Shown here piece after piece: positions 9,290 to 17,108 of a DNA stretch of 40,167 bases. Positions within the stretch are counted from its first letter, which is position 1. Each line of letters begins with the position of its first letter. Location of the stretch: assembly GCA_900299285.1 (NCBI GenBank), contig OMJF01000001.1, positions 1 to 40,167 on the forward strand. The letters are read 5' to 3'. The notes below the pieces were generated by a model. The model did no database searches, was not told the origin of the DNA, and was given only the letters and a program-made list of their open reading frames with translations. Made by a program: the position numbers and the translations under genes. Source of the DNA: Anabaena sp. 54. Its GTDB lineage: Bacteria > Cyanobacteriota > Cyanobacteriia > Cyanobacteriales > Nostocaceae.

Positions 9290-9835
9290 TTAACCAAATT
9301 TAATCATTTCTCGGCCGATAATTTGCGGCTTTTCTCCTTTTAATAATGGTGCAATTGCGGCGCGAATACGATCTGCTGAAGGTGGACAACCGGGTAAATA
9401 AATATCAACTGTTACTACTTTATGTACAGGGACAACTTTATCTAATAAGGGGGGAACAATTCCAGGGGAATTAGGGATTTGTTGATGAATATTAGCCCCT
9501 TGAATATAAGCCAATTGTAAAGCCGGTTCTGCACCACCAGCAAGATTGCGTAAAGCGGTAACATTACCAGTAACAGCACAATCACCAAAGGAAATTATGA
9601 TTTGAGTCCGTTCTCTAATTTTGTAAATTAATTCTAAATGTTCTTCATTGGCTATAGCTCCTTCAACTAATACTAAATCTACCTTTTCTGGATATTCTTT
9701 AATATCAGCAATGGGACTATAAACTATATCTACTTGTGCTGCTAAATCTATTAACCATTCATCTAAATCTAAGAAAGACATATGACAACCGGAACACCCA
9801 CCTAACCACACCGTTGCTAATTTGATTTTAGTCAT
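9290..9835 (-). CDS. hoxY: HoxY, small subunit of bidirectional [NiFe] hydrogenase
   Basis: At 181 residues this is the usual HoxY length. Four cysteines that hold the proximal [4Fe-4S] cluster are visible: Cys14 and Cys17 (WLGGCSGCHMSFLD), Cys86 (FGDCAVTGN) and Cys150 (YLPGCPPSADRI). It has no signal peptide, as expected for a cytoplasmic or thylakoid-associated hydrogenase. HoxY passes electrons between the HoxH active site and the diaphorase. It lies 70 bp downstream of hoxU and 80 bp upstream of the CBS-CP12 gene, and both spacers are largely repeat DNA. Confidence 0.97.
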   Translation of the reverse strand: MTKIKLATVWLGGCSGCHMSFLDLDEWLIDLAAQVDIVYSPIADIKEYPEKVDLVLVEGAIANEEHLELIYKIRERTQIIISFGDCAVTGNVTALRNLAGGAEPALQLAYIQGANIHQQIPNSPGIVPPLLDKVVPVHKVVTVDIYLPGCPPSADRIRAAIAPLLKGEKPQIIGREMIKFG

Positions 9836-9871
9836 TTTTTTAGATATTTAAAATTCATGTATTTCTCCCTT

Positions 9872-9894
9872 TGCGCCTCTGCGCCTCTGCGTGA
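9872..9894. repeat. octamer repeat (GCGCCTCT type) between hoxU and hoxY
   Basis: GCGCCTCTGCGCCTCTGCGTGA, a direct repeat of 8 bp, occupies part of the hoxU-hoxY spacer. The same element recurs at 12781-12810 and, in the other orientation, at 29109-29136. Confidence 0.85.
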
Positions 9895-9905
9895 GATACT
9901 AGATA

Positions 9906-10622
9906 TTAAAAATTCCATTGTTTTTTAGTTCGTGCAGTGACTAAAAATTCGATTTTACCCCGATCATGTTTCATTTCACTAACACTTGAACCTTTATCAA
10001 ATAAAGCTCCTGTGGGACAGGCATTAACACATTTACCACAAGAAGTACAAGTTTGAGAAGTTCCCCAGGGTTGGTTTAAATCAGTAATAACATGAGATTT
10101 TGATCCTCTTCGGGCCATATCCCAAGTATGAGCGCCTTCAATTTCATCACATACTCGTACACAGCGAGTACAAAGCACACAACGATTATGATCAATGCCA
10201 AAAAGATCATGAGAAGTATCAACAGTTCGCTGAGGAAATTGATATTCTAAGCGCAGATGATCCATACCCATTTCTATTGCTAAATCCTGTAATTCACAAT
10301 TACCATTAGCAACGCAAACTGAGCAGGTATGATTACCTTCAGCAAATAACATTTCTACAATTATCCGCCGATATTTCTGCAAGCGATCGCTATTTGTAGT
10401 TATTTCCATTCCCTCTATTGCTTTTGTCATACAAGCAGGTTGTAATTTATTACTTCCTACAATTTCCACTAAACATAAACGACAAGCGCCTACATCTCCC
10501 ACACCTGCTAAATGACATAATGTAGGAATATGAATACCTGCTTCTAGTGCTGCTGTCAATAAGGTTTCATCTTCACGAGCGCTAACTAATTCTCCATCTA
10601 TTGTTAAAGTTTTTACAGACAT
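9906..10622 (-). CDS. hoxU: HoxU, iron-sulfur diaphorase subunit of bidirectional hydrogenase
   Basis: The protein has 238 residues and resembles the N-terminal part of NuoG. Visible cluster ligands are a [2Fe-2S] set (Cys36, Cys47, Cys50, Cys64), a His-Cys3 [4Fe-4S] set (His98, Cys100, Cys103, Cys109 in [12 protein letters not shown]), and two ferredoxin-type [4Fe-4S] sets (Cys148/151/154/158 and Cys192/195/198/202). This wire connects HoxF to HoxY. It starts 30 bp after the hoxF stop and belongs to the same transcription unit. Confidence 0.97.
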   Translation of the reverse strand: MSVKTLTIDGELVSAREDETLLTAALEAGIHIPTLCHLAGVGDVGACRLCLVEIVGSNKLQPACMTKAIEGMEITTNSDRLQKYRRIIVEMLFAEGNHTCSVCVANGNCELQDLAIEMGMDHLRLEYQFPQRTVDTSHDLFGIDHNRCVLCTRCVRVCDEIEGAHTWDMARRGSKSHVITDLNQPWGTSQTCTSCGKCVNACPTGALFDKGSSVSEMKHDRGKIEFLVTARTKKQWNF

Positions 10623-10652
10623 AATGATTTGTTTATAGGTAATAGGTAATAA

Positions 10653-12260
10653 TTAATGACCAATGACTAATTGCAAATACTCATCACGAAAATAACGCAA
10701 AGTGCTAAAAACTGGATTTGGTGCAGACTGTCCTAAACCACATAAACTAGTATTTTTGACCAGATCACTAAGTTCCTCAAGTAAATCTAAATCAGCCAGT
10801 GAACCTTCTCCCTTGGTAATCTTCGTTAATAAACCGTATAATTGCACAGTACCAACGCGACAAGGAATACACTTACCACAGGATTCATCCATGCAAAATT
10901 CCATAAAAAAGCGTGCCACATCTACCATATTTGTGGTTTGATCCATAACAATCATCCCCCCAGAACCCATAATTGAACCCAAGGCCGTTAAAGATTCATA
11001 ATCTACTGGTGTAGCAAAAGCGGAAGCGGGAATACATCCCCCTGAAGGACCACCCGTTTGTACAGCTTTAGCAATACCACCGTCGGGAACACCTCCTCCC
11101 ATGTCTTCAACAATTTCCTGTAAAGATGTCCCCATTGGCACTTCTATTAAACCCGTATTACGTATTTTCCCTGCTAAGGCAAATACCTTTGTCCCTTTGC
11201 TTTTATTCATACCAATACTGGCAAACCACTCTGCACCTTTACGGATAATGGGCGCAATATTGGCAAAGGTTTCCACATTATTAATTAAGGTGGGATAGCC
11301 CCATAAACCGGACTCAGCAGGGTAAGGAGGACGGGGATGAGGGACACCACGTTTACCCTCAATAGAAGCCATTAAAGCCGTTTCCTCACCGCAGACATAA
11401 GCCCCAGCCCCAATGCGGATTTCCACTTTAAAATCAAAGGGAGAATCAAATATCTGCGCACCTAAAAATCCCAAGTGTTGGGCTTGACGAATGGCAATTT
11501 CTAGGCGTTTAATAGCCAGAGGATATTCGGCTCTAACATAAATATAGCCTTGATTTGCCCCAATGGCGTAGGCGGCGATCGCCATTCCTTCCAAAATTCG
11601 ATGGGGATCACTTTCCAATACACTCCTATCCATAAATGCACCGGGATCACCCTCATCAGCATTACAAATCACAAATTTTTTCTCAGTATGAGATTTGGCC
11701 ACAGTTCCCCATTTTAAACCAGTGGGATAACCAGCACCTCCGCGTCCCCGTAAACCGCTTTTGGTAATGGTTTCTACCACCTCCGTGGGCTTCATTTCCC
11801 GCAGCACTTGGTAAAGGGCTTGATAACCCTCAGACCCAATATAAGCTTGAATCCGTTCGGGGTCAATTTTACCACTATTTTCTAGGACTATGGGCAATTG
11901 GCGACTAAAAAACGGCTGGTTTAAATCACCTTCTTGTAAATTTGTTACTTCTCCATTTAACCCGCGAATAATTTCTGGAACATTTAGCGGGGTGACTTTT
12001 TCATACAACTTTGATTTTAGAGGATTTGCCCAATTTTCCACCTGTACCAAGGGTCCTTGACAACAAAGACGCATACAACCCACAGCCGTAACTTGCACAG
12101 TATCCTGTAAATTCCCGGCTTTGATAACTGCTTCTAAATTGTCCTTAACAGCTTGGGAATCAGAAGACAGACAAGCCGCAGCAGTACAACAGCGAATTTC
12201 TACAGATTTTCGCGCAGAAAGTTCTTTTTCGGCAATTTCTAATAATTCATTTAGTTCCAT
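10653..12260 (-). CDS. hoxF: HoxF, NAD(P)H- and FMN-binding diaphorase subunit
   Basis: At 535 residues it has three parts. Residues 1-100 form a thioredoxin-like [2Fe-2S] domain (Cys25, Cys30, Cys62, Cys66). The NuoF core follows, with the nucleotide/FMN loops [13 protein letters not shown] (172-184) and [13 protein letters not shown] (284-296). The C-terminal [4Fe-4S] site is Cys461, Cys464 and Cys467 ([11 protein letters not shown]) with Cys507. It is the site of NAD(P)H oxidation or reduction. Its start overlaps the end of hoxE by 14 bp, which implies translational coupling, and a GGTGG ribosome site lies inside hoxE. Confidence 0.97.
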   Translation of the reverse strand: MELNELLEIAEKELSARKSVEIRCCTAAACLSSDSQAVKDNLEAVIKAGNLQDTVQVTAVGCMRLCCQGPLVQVENWANPLKSKLYEKVTPLNVPEIIRGLNGEVTNLQEGDLNQPFFSRQLPIVLENSGKIDPERIQAYIGSEGYQALYQVLREMKPTEVVETITKSGLRGRGGAGYPTGLKWGTVAKSHTEKKFVICNADEGDPGAFMDRSVLESDPHRILEGMAIAAYAIGANQGYIYVRAEYPLAIKRLEIAIRQAQHLGFLGAQIFDSPFDFKVEIRIGAGAYVCGEETALMASIEGKRGVPHPRPPYPAESGLWGYPTLINNVETFANIAPIIRKGAEWFASIGMNKSKGTKVFALAGKIRNTGLIEVPMGTSLQEIVEDMGGGVPDGGIAKAVQTGGPSGGCIPASAFATPVDYESLTALGSIMGSGGMIVMDQTTNMVDVARFFMEFCMDESCGKCIPCRVGTVQLYGLLTKITKGEGSLADLDLLEELSDLVKNTSLCGLGQSAPNPVFSTLRYFRDEYLQLVIGH

Positions 12261-12747
12261 TGTGCCACCATGATCTGACTTTTTCGCACACTGACTCTGG
12301 GGTTTGATTACCTAAAACCACACCATCCAAGACCACCGCCGGTGCAACTCCACAAGCCCCTAAACACCTAGCTATCATTAAAGAAATTTGACAATCTGTT
12401 GTAGTTTCTCCCGCGTGAATTTGCGTAAGGTTTTCCACCTGTGTTAAAATAGCTTGAGAGTTTTTAACATAACAAGCAGTACCCGTGCAAACCACACATT
12501 TATGAACTCCTTTTGGTGCTAGGGAAAACAAATGATAGAAAGTAGCTACTCCATAAACCTGACTCGGTGGTAATTTCAGGCTATGGGCAATATAAAGCAA
12601 TAAATCCGCTTCCAAATAACCAAATAATTCAGAAGCACGATGTAGAATTTCAATGAGTGCATCTTGTTGATATTGATGACGCTTAATAGTAGCCTCTAAT
12701 ATCTTTAAACGCTTATCTCCTGAAGAACATGAAACAGCAGTTATCAT
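12247..12747 (-). CDS. hoxE: HoxE, NuoE-like [2Fe-2S] subunit of bidirectional hydrogenase
   Basis: A 166-residue NuoE homologue with the thioredoxin-like [2Fe-2S] ligands Cys87 and Cys92 (CTGTAC) and Cys128 and Cys132 (CLGAC). It is the first hox gene of the cluster. The start is supported by an AAGGAAG site. HoxE is thought to link the diaphorase to ferredoxin or to membrane complexes. Only a 21-bp gap and a decayed alcohol dehydrogenase fragment separate it from upstream genes, so the operon promoter must lie in or beyond that fragment. Confidence 0.96.
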   Translation of the reverse strand: MITAVSCSSGDKRLKILEATIKRHQYQQDALIEILHRASELFGYLEADLLLYIAHSLKLPPSQVYGVATFYHLFSLAPKGVHKCVVCTGTACYVKNSQAILTQVENLTQIHAGETTTDCQISLMIARCLGACGVAPAVVLDGVVLGNQTPESVCEKVRSWWHNGTK

Positions 12748-12768
12748 ATCTTCCTTTCCCTAAATTCC

Positions 12769-13104
12769 TCAGACTCTTCGCACCTCTGCGCCTCTGCGCC
12801 TCTGCGTGAGAAAAAATTTATACCAACCAAAACCCAGGCGATCGCCAATTTTTATACCAGTTACCTCCGCACCAACTTGAGTAACATTCCCTACTACTTC
12901 ATGACCTGCTACCAGGGGAAATTTACTCACATTCCAGTCATTATCTCTCATGTGAATGTCAGTATGACACAGTCCATTATGGGTAACTGCGATTTCGACA
13001 TCATTGTTACCTAAAGGTGCTGGTTCATATTCCCAGGGTTGCAGCTTTTCCCCTGGTTTTAAAGATGCGTAGGCTTGGAATTTTAATTCTACCATTTTGA
13101 TCAT
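12769..13104 (-). pseudogene. truncated zinc alcohol dehydrogenase remnant
   Basis: The first roughly 95 codons match the N-terminal catalytic domain of medium-chain zinc alcohol dehydrogenases: NGLCHTDIHMRDNDW (zinc-ligand Cys), FPLVAGHEVVGNV (GHE motif) and GDRLGFGW. A complete protein needs about 330 or more residues; the NAD-binding domain and the structural zinc cysteines are missing. Homology stops at about 12825, where the frame runs into the repeat at 12781-12810 (TQRRRGAEVRR is its translation). The probable original start is the ATG at 13095, which has a better-spaced AAAGG. A deletion associated with the repeat is the likely cause. Confidence 0.85.
12781..12810. repeat. octamer repeat (CGCCTCTG) at the alcohol dehydrogenase breakpoint
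   Basis: Three copies of the 8-bp unit CGCCTCTG (the first varied) followed by CGTGAG. The same sequence family occurs at 9872-9894 and 29109-29136, and a diverged form lies near 26352-26385. Here it replaces the rest of the dehydrogenase gene. Confidence 0.88.
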
Positions 13105-13125
13105 CCTTTGGTTAAATAAGAGTAA

Positions 13126-13650
13126 TTACTGATTACTTACTACTTCTTGCTCTTGTGTTTTAGCACTTACAGGCAAATGTATAATCTGCACTGAACAAGT
13201 AGCATGATGTAAAACATAGTTACTCTGACTACCGAGAAAAAACTCCGCCAGTCCAGAACGTCCTCGTCTTCCCATCATAATTAGATCAGCATTCCAAGTT
13301 CTGGCCAATTCACAAATCATTCTTCCCGGATTACCATTATTTTGAGTAAATTCCGTATTAACACCTGCTGTATTGGCTTGGCTAGTAAATGACTGTAACA
13401 TCTGCAAACCTTCATTTTTAAATTTTTCCCAGTGTTCTTGGTATAATTTAAAGCTTCCCTCGTTCCACCCTGGATAATAGTCAATATTCGGGAAAATCAG
13501 GGCTTCGGGACTACCATCTTCTTCATGTGATAAAACGTGCAATAGCATTAACTCGGCATCAGTTAACTTTGCTAAAGATAGGGCTTGATTAAAAACTTCT
13601 ATACCCATTTCTGAGCGATCTAATGCTGCTAAGATTCGGTTAAACATCAT
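13126..13650 (-). CDS. universal stress protein (UspA family)
   Basis: A 174-residue single Usp domain. It begins FNRILAALDRSE, and ends with the ATP-binding pattern GRRGRSGLAEFFLGSQSNYV, so it is the nucleotide-binding type. GAGG precedes two adjacent ATGs, so the start may be 13650 or 13647. It lies between the KdpD-like gene and the dehydrogenase remnant on the same strand. The family responds to stress and energy state; its specific role here is unknown. Confidence 0.93.
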   Translation of the reverse strand: MMFNRILAALDRSEMGIEVFNQALSLAKLTDAELMLLHVLSHEEDGSPEALIFPNIDYYPGWNEGSFKLYQEHWEKFKNEGLQMLQSFTSQANTAGVNTEFTQNNGNPGRMICELARTWNADLIMMGRRGRSGLAEFFLGSQSNYVLHHATCSVQIIHLPVSAKTQEQEVVSNQ

Positions 13651-13750
13651 ACCTCAATATTAAATTGCTAATGAATTAGCCCTAAACCCACCTTATACAG
13701 GAAATCACAAAATTGCATCTTATCTCAGATAGATTCACAAAAATTAAAAT

Positions 13751-14872
13751 TTATTTCTCAGTAGCAATAATGTGTAGATCTATATTTTTGTCTCCGATTA
13801 ACTCCAATAGTCGTTCTGTAAAAGAGCGTTTAAAAAATCTTTTCCATCGCGGCTGCTGACTTTCGCCAATAACAATCTGGGTGATATGATTAGTTGCGGC
13901 AACTTGAGCGATCGCTTTAGGTATATTGTAGCTCTTAATATGAAGAAATTCCCCAGTAAATTCTCGGCACATTTTCTTACAAGTATCAATATGTAAACTT
14001 TCTTCTTTACTGAGAAAACGGTCAGGATTAGCAATAAATAATGTATAAAATCTGGCATTCATATAATTCGCCAATCGCGCTCCACGCCGTAATAATTGAA
14101 TCGAATTGGGATAAGTAGATACACATACTAAAACTCGTTCATGGACATTGCGAACTTGTTGGGAGGAAATAGAGGTATTTGCTTCTTCTTCAACGGTATC
14201 AGCAACTTCTCTTAATGCTAATTCCCGTAAAGCAATGAGGTTACGACGCTGAAAAAAGTTTTCTAAAGATTGCTGGATTTTATCAGCAGTATAAATTTTA
14301 CCTTCCCGCAGCCGCTCTTCTAGAGTTTCTGGAGTAACATCAATTACAACAACAGCGTCCGCTTCATCTAAGAGAATATCGGGAATGCGTTCTCGCACCA
14401 CAATACCCGTAATTCTAGCTACTAAATCATTCAAACTTTCCAAATGTTGAATATTGACAGTAGAATAAACATCTATACCCGCAGCTAAAATTAATTCTAC
14501 ATCTTGATAGCGTTTTTCTCTGGGTGAACCTGGTATATTTGTATGCGCTAATTCATCAACTAACACCAATTGGGGAGAACGAGTTAAAATTGCTTCTGCG
14601 TCCATTTCCAGAAGGTTAATATTTTTGTGAATACTGGCTTTTTTAGGAATTACCTCCAGACCTTCTGCTTTTACAGCCGTTTCTTTGCGTCCGTGAGTTT
14701 CTAAAACGCCAATAACAACATCAATACCCTCTTGTTTAAGTTGATGTCCTTCCTCTAGCATTCTGTATGTTTTCCCTACACCAGGGGCCATACCAATAAA
14801 TATTTTATGCTTTCCCCTTTTCGACGGGGAAATATTGTAACTTTCAGGAGGTAGACTAGAGCCTTGGAACAT
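13751..14872 (-). CDS. stand-alone KdpD N-terminal module (KdpD + Usp domains, no kinase)
   Basis: At 373 residues this covers only the cytoplasmic N-terminal part of KdpD, whose full length is about 900. Residues about 20-230 form the KdpD nucleotide-binding domain with Walker A GMAPGVGKT (27-35), THGRKET and LVLVDELAHTNIPGS. Residues about 245-373 form a Usp-like domain (GESQQPRWKRFF). The transmembrane segments, GAF and histidine kinase domains are absent, and the gene ends in a proper stop. Short KdpD proteins are known from Anabaena kdp operons, so this is probably a real gene, but no kdpABC genes lie nearby. It may act by protein contact, with partners elsewhere. It is followed by a Usp gene and then the hox operon. 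Confidence 0.9.
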   Translation of the reverse strand: MFQGSSLPPESYNISPSKRGKHKIFIGMAPGVGKTYRMLEEGHQLKQEGIDVVIGVLETHGRKETAVKAEGLEVIPKKASIHKNINLLEMDAEAILTRSPQLVLVDELAHTNIPGSPREKRYQDVELILAAGIDVYSTVNIQHLESLNDLVARITGIVVRERIPDILLDEADAVVVIDVTPETLEERLREGKIYTADKIQQSLENFFQRRNLIALRELALREVADTVEEEANTSISSQQVRNVHERVLVCVSTYPNSIQLLRRGARLANYMNARFYTLFIANPDRFLSKEESLHIDTCKKMCREFTGEFLHIKSYNIPKAIAQVAATNHITQIVIGESQQPRWKRFFKRSFTERLLELIGDKNIDLHIIATEK

Positions 14873-15006
14873 AAATTAAATTCAATATTGATAATTTTCC
14901 CCTTTTGTGCATTTTTACATATCTATAAAAATAATAATTTTCGTAAAGATTCCCAAGTATGTATATTAAAATATGAGAGACTATAAAAAATTTTGATTTA
15001 AGACTT

Positions 15007-15041
15007 GGGTTATCAACCCCGTCTTGCTAAAGACGGCTTTT
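15007..15041 (+). terminator. double hairpin with T-run ahead of the DUF2997-ycf35 operon
   Basis: The small hairpin GGGTT-ATC-AACCC is followed at once by CCGTCTT-GCTA-AAGACGG and CTTTT. The second is a good intrinsic terminator. It lies about 90 bp upstream of the DUF2997 start and over 130 bp from the divergent KdpD-like gene, with no same-strand gene before it. It may be a leader attenuator or the end of a small RNA. It could also be a dispersed palindromic repeat. Confidence 0.55.
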
Positions 15042-15131
15042 AGTATCATCATATTTCGTGGGAGATTAATCAACCACACCGGGATAAGTTCCCAAAGATT
15101 CAAGTGTAGTATCGAGGTTGGCTTTCAGAAT

Positions 15132-15341
15132 ATGGAAACATTAGAATTCATCATTTATCCAGACGGTCGAGTTCAAGAAAAAGTCACCGGTATTATCGGT
15201 GTCTCTTGTGCTGAAGTCACAGCAGCTATAGAAGCCCAGCTAGGAAGAGTGTTGAGTCATGAGCCAACTTCTGAGTTTTTTGCCACGAACAACACAGAAA
15301 ATACTGTGACGAATACGCAAAAAGTCCACAGCCAATGGTAA
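15132..15341 (+). CDS. DUF2997 small protein
   Basis: The start is placed at 15132 (METLEFIIYPDGRVQEKV), giving 69 residues. The 36-codon upstream extension begins inside a terminator-like hairpin and does not look like protein. The pattern EFIIYPDGRVQEKVTGIIG followed by CAEVTAAIEAQLG is typical of DUF2997, a small cyanobacterial and plastid-related family of unknown function regularly found beside ycf35. Here ycf35 follows after 40 bp, so the two are likely co-transcribed. Confidence 0.85.
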   Translation: METLEFIIYPDGRVQEKVTGIIGVSCAEVTAAIEAQLGRVLSHEPTSEFFATNNTENTVTNTQKVHSQW

Positions 15342-15381
15342 ATTATCCAACCAATTAATTTTTTTTTGATTACAAACCACT

Positions 15382-15768
15382 ATGTCACACTTTAGCCAAA
15401 TCAAGACACAAATCCGCAATCTGGAATCCTTGCAAGATGCCCTTTCCGCCTTGGGAATAGACTGGAAACATGGACCTGGTGAGGTACGCGGTTATCGTGG
15501 TCAAACTCAGTCCGCAGAAGTCACAATTGAGCAGGAAAATGGTTATGATATCGGTTTTAGATGGAATGGTCAAGAATATGAATTAGTTGCAGATTTACAA
15601 TATTGGCAGCAAAATCTATCTGTAGATGGGTTTTTGCGTCAAGTTACTCAAGGTTATGCCTATCAAACGGTAGTTAAAGAAACTACTAAGGTAGGTTTCC
15701 AAGTAGCTGAACAACAACAAAATGAAGATGGTTCTATCCGCCTAATAGTACAACGCTGGAGTACCTAA
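15382..15768 (+). CDS. ycf35: Ycf35-like protein (DUF1257)
   Basis: The 128-residue protein MSHFSQIKTQIRNLESLQDAL... matches the Ycf35/DUF1257 family. The sequence ends with an IRLIVQRW motif, and no catalytic residues or membrane segments are evident. The family is also encoded in red algal plastids, and its function is unknown. Its stop codon overlaps the ATG of the ferredoxin gene by one base (taATG), so the two are translationally coupled. Confidence 0.9.
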   Translation: MSHFSQIKTQIRNLESLQDALSALGIDWKHGPGEVRGYRGQTQSAEVTIEQENGYDIGFRWNGQEYELVADLQYWQQNLSVDGFLRQVTQGYAYQTVVKETTKVGFQVAEQQQNEDGSIRLIVQRWST

Positions 15769-16223
15769 TGTTTGAGTTCCTGCCGCCACAAGAAGCACAA
15801 GAAGACCACCGTTCCGGCTTAGAACCAGAACTGGGGAGTTTTTGGCAAGATATTCCTGAACGTTCTGGGTTAGAACCGGAATTAGGCGGTGTAGTTCGGC
15901 AGCAAGGCGTTTATGTAGATGAAATTACTTGTATTGGCTGTAAACATTGCGCTCATATTGCCCGTAATACTTTCTTCATTGAAGAAGATTATGGGCGATC
16001 GCGTGTAATTCGTCAAGATGCGGACACAGAAGAGATAATTCAAGAAGCAATAGATACCTGCCCTGTTGATTGTATCCACTGGGTTGACTATACTGAACTG
16101 AAAAATCTAGAAGCGGACAGAAAATACCAAGTAATTCCTATCGCTGGTTATCCAGTACAACATGGTGTAGCCACAACAGAAAAACGCCGGAAGAAACAAA
16201 AGTTACAAAAATCCAGTTCTTAA
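15768..16223 (+). CDS. ferredoxin-like [4Fe-4S] protein
   Basis: A 151-residue protein. After an unusual N-terminal stretch that repeats RSGLEPELG twice (about residues 16-24 and 33-41), a ferredoxin domain carries CIGCKHC...C ligands. IDTCPVDCIHWVDY supplies the last ligand of one cluster, so a single [4Fe-4S] cluster is expected. The C-terminus is basic (EKRRKKQKLQKSSS). Cyanobacteria have a conserved ycf35-linked ferredoxin of this kind; the electron partner is unknown. The start overlaps the ycf35 stop. Confidence 0.9.
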   Translation: MFEFLPPQEAQEDHRSGLEPELGSFWQDIPERSGLEPELGGVVRQQGVYVDEITCIGCKHCAHIARNTFFIEEDYGRSRVIRQDADTEEIIQEAIDTCPVDCIHWVDYTELKNLEADRKYQVIPIAGYPVQHGVATTEKRRKKQKLQKSSS

Positions 16224-17108
16224 ATTACCCGCAATTTCCGTAATTACGCCAAATAGCACGAAAGTAGGTGTAATTCATCAATTACTCCTACTCCAAAATA
16301 GGTTTTATCCCTAGTCCAGGTTGCTTATTAGTCCAATCTTGCCTAAGTAAGTTCTATTTTCCAAATATAAGAAATATAATAAAAAATATACAAAACAATA
16401 AAAAAAACTTATAAATCAAAAAAATCTTTTTTTTGTGTTCAAACCCGTTGACTTTTTTCCCTGGAAGTGATATTTTTATAATGGGAATGCGTGCCTAAAT
16501 AAAAATTTTGCTTACACTCGATTATATTTAATATCAATATCCTACCACAGCTAACCCCGTCCTAGCACCTCTTAATCTGAAAGCGACTTTTAAAAAAATT
16601 ATTAAATTCTGAAAACTAATAATTTAAACTTATCAATTATTGACAAATATGCAGAAGGAAGGTTTAACAAAGTAATGATTTAGTTGCAGGAATCAGAAGT
16701 TAAACGCGGATAAACGCAGATAAACGCGGATATGTACCTCCGTGGATTAGAAAATGCTGTATTTTGGCTGAGAATGACAACAAAGCGGTTGCATAGGTCT
16801 TAAAATAAAAAAAGTTTTCTCTAAAGTTGCACACTTCTATAAGCAAGAGAACTGTTTCTAGGGAAACAGTAAATTATTAGTTAGGGTAGTTAGAATTTAT
16901 GGAAATCATGGAAATTATGGAAATCTCCCCCACTACATCTTAACTGGTGATTAATCACCTGATGGATTGATATTTACCATTGAATTGGGCTAATTTTTGT
17001 ATTTTATTAGGCAGTAATAATCTCTTAATTCTTACTTAACTAAGGGTTATCAATTGCATAATTGTATTGTTAGAAGTTATCTTGGGTATGCAATGGCGTG
17101 CCACTATC
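16224..17108. other. 885-bp AT-rich intergenic region
   Basis: No convincing gene is seen. It holds a tandem repeat of the TAAACGCGGA / TAAACGCAGA type (about 16694-16726), a perfect hairpin ACTGTTTC-TAGG-GAAACAGT at 16851-16870, and several A/T runs. A TTGACT at about 16447 and a TATAAT at about 16475 are too far apart for a standard promoter. A small RNA associated with the 16851 hairpin is possible but unsupported. Confidence 0.6.

Noticed and set aside
15024..15131. longer start of the DUF2997 protein
   Set aside because: The 36 extra codons begin inside a terminator-like hairpin and show no protein-like pattern; the family starts near METLEF.
16447..16481. promoter with TTGACT and TATAAT
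   Set aside because: The spacing is about 23 bp instead of 16-18, and no gene starts within 600 bp.
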